Below are positions 63,384 to 64,000 of a DNA stretch of 64,000 bases, in pieces; the stretch's first letter is position 1, and each line of letters begins with the position of its first letter. This DNA is from Viola odorata (taxonomy: Eukaryota > Streptophyta > Magnoliopsida > Malpighiales > Violaceae): contig OY829542.1 of NCBI GenBank assembly GCA_963691705.1, positions 36,318,579 to 36,382,578 on the forward strand, read 5' to 3'. The position numbers were made by a program, and so were the translations under genes. A model generated the notes under the pieces. That model searched no databases, was not told the DNA's origin, and was given only the letters and a program-made list of their open reading frames with translations.

Positions 63384-63797
63384 AATAAACCAGTGAATAG
63401 AAGATACCTTGAAAGGAAAAGATTCACAGGCGAGCCGACGGAGGGCGGCAGATGAGCAAGAAGTTCTTCCATAAGAAATAAAGAGAAGACAAGAGAGAAA
63501 ATTCGAATCAAGGGCAAAAAAGGGCTGGAAAGAGAATATGGTTCCTTCTTAAAAGGCTGAATGCCACCGCATTAATTGAACTGCCAATTGAGCCAAGACG
63601 CGTGTAAAGGAAGTCAGCCACGTGGAGTTACATTAAAGGATTTAAAAATAAAACAAGCAGTTATTCGCCACAACTTCCCAAGTACCAGTTAATTTTGACC
63701 AAGTCAATTGGTTAGGGAGCGGTTGCCGCGACAAAGCTAACCCTTCCCGACAGCGGCAAAAGAAGGAAAATAGGAGATATCATTTTATTCATCAGAA
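63384..63797 (-). promoter_or_regulatory. Promoter region of antisense gene 3 (element E)
   Basis: Contains a G-box CACGTG (63619-63624), AACTG repeats (about 63658-63690), a W-box-like GGTCAA and a TTTTAAG TATA-like box near 63550 (minus). Comparable to D 42959-43385. Confidence 0.5.
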
Positions 63798-63814
63798 GCC
63801 ATACGGCATCTACA
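63798..63814 (-). terminator. Conserved 3'-UTR module of gene 2 (element E)
   Basis: The minus strand reads TGTAGATGCCGTATGGC, followed by ATGAATAAAATG with a clear AATAAA. Confidence 0.6.
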
Positions 63815-63834
63815 CTGCGCCTAGCGCGTGAGCC

Positions 63835-64000
63835 CTAATCTTCATCAGGCCAGTACATATCATAATAGTAAACCTCATCATCGTCCGAGAGCGGTACTTG
63901 GGAGGAGTCATCATCCCCTGGAGCTCCAGAATATCCTCAGAGATCTTGGTCAGCATATTCTCCAGAAAGTTGACGTCACTATCATTAAGGTTCCTCAGAG
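63835..64000 (-). pseudogene. Antisense genes 1 and 2 fused by deletion (element E, cut by window end)
   Basis: From the right edge the minus strand encodes LRNLNDSDVNFLENMLTKISEDILELQG, the start of gene 1, then changes into the acidic tail of gene 2 ending YYYDMYWPDED with TAG at 63835. About 1.2 kb present in B between these points is missing. The two parts are in different frames, so no fusion protein is expected. Confidence 0.7.

Larger units (their letters stand above)
26620..64000 (+). mobile_element. Element E: Tat-lineage Ty3/gypsy element, plus strand, split by element C, right end outside window
   Basis: The 5' LTR (26620-27197), PBS, gag, protease, RT, two RNase H domains, integrase and repeat array run rightward to 33876. 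The element resumes at 57637 with the antisense genes on the minus strand. The TSD candidate ATATC stands at 26615-26619; its partner must lie beyond 64000. The element is homologous throughout to B and D but decayed, with numerous stops. Confidence 0.9.

Overview
The window is angiosperm nuclear DNA, most likely from a eudicot with a large, repeat-rich genome. It is built entirely of nested LTR retrotransposons, and no ordinary host gene, tRNA or rRNA was recognised. Evidence: LTRs bounded by TG...CA, target-site duplications (TSDs), primer binding sites (PBSs), plant-type introns (GT...AG with TACTAAC), TATA boxes and UGUA-type poly(A) signals. The species cannot be named from the sequence.

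Layout. The outermost layer is a minus-strand Ty1/copia element, probably Sirevirus-like. Its RT/RNase H end is at 25730-26614. What looks like its env-like ORF starts at 24952 and resumes at 756-1. Two nests have landed in it. The left nest is element A (762-24818, minus, Athila-like Ty3/gypsy, TSD CCGTG/CCATG), which carries element B (3864-19704, minus, Tat-lineage Ty3/gypsy, TSD ACATG). The right nest is element E (26620 to beyond 64000, plus, Tat lineage, left TSD ATATC). E is split by element C (33882-57631, minus, CRM-like gypsy, TSD CAAGG), and C is split by element D (40106-56197, minus, Tat lineage, TSD ATGAG). LTR divergence by eye fits this order: D about 0.9%, C about 3.4%, B about 5%, A about 5% in a sampled stretch.

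The most interesting content is in the three Tat elements B, D and E. Downstream of integrase, past a 76-116-bp tandem-repeat array, each carries a block of about 7 kb holding four genes on the strand opposite to gag-pol. Gene 1 (about 126-129 aa) is helical. Gene 2 (about 141-152 aa) has a basic N-terminus and an acidic C-terminus. Genes 3 and 4 (about 690-740 aa) are diverged paralogues with an N-terminal region like the Pfam 'putative gypsy type transposon' domain and a coiled-coil C-terminus. Genes 3 and 4 contain short spliceosomal introns; in the intact copies splicing joins the reading frames exactly. TATA boxes, a palindrome, G-boxes, branch points and 3'-UTR motifs are kept between copies. 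Single antisense ORFs are known in Tat elements such as Grande and Retand; a four-gene, intron-bearing antisense cassette with its own promoters is the candidate undescribed system.

Element D is the youngest and best preserved. It has one gag-pol ORF of 1836 codons, broken only by a 1-bp deletion in the integrase tail, and antisense genes 2, 3 and 4 are open. In B, gene 1, gene 2 and gene 3 are open but gene 4 is broken. In E, genes 3 and 4 are pseudogenes and genes 1 and 2 are fused by a deletion at the window edge.
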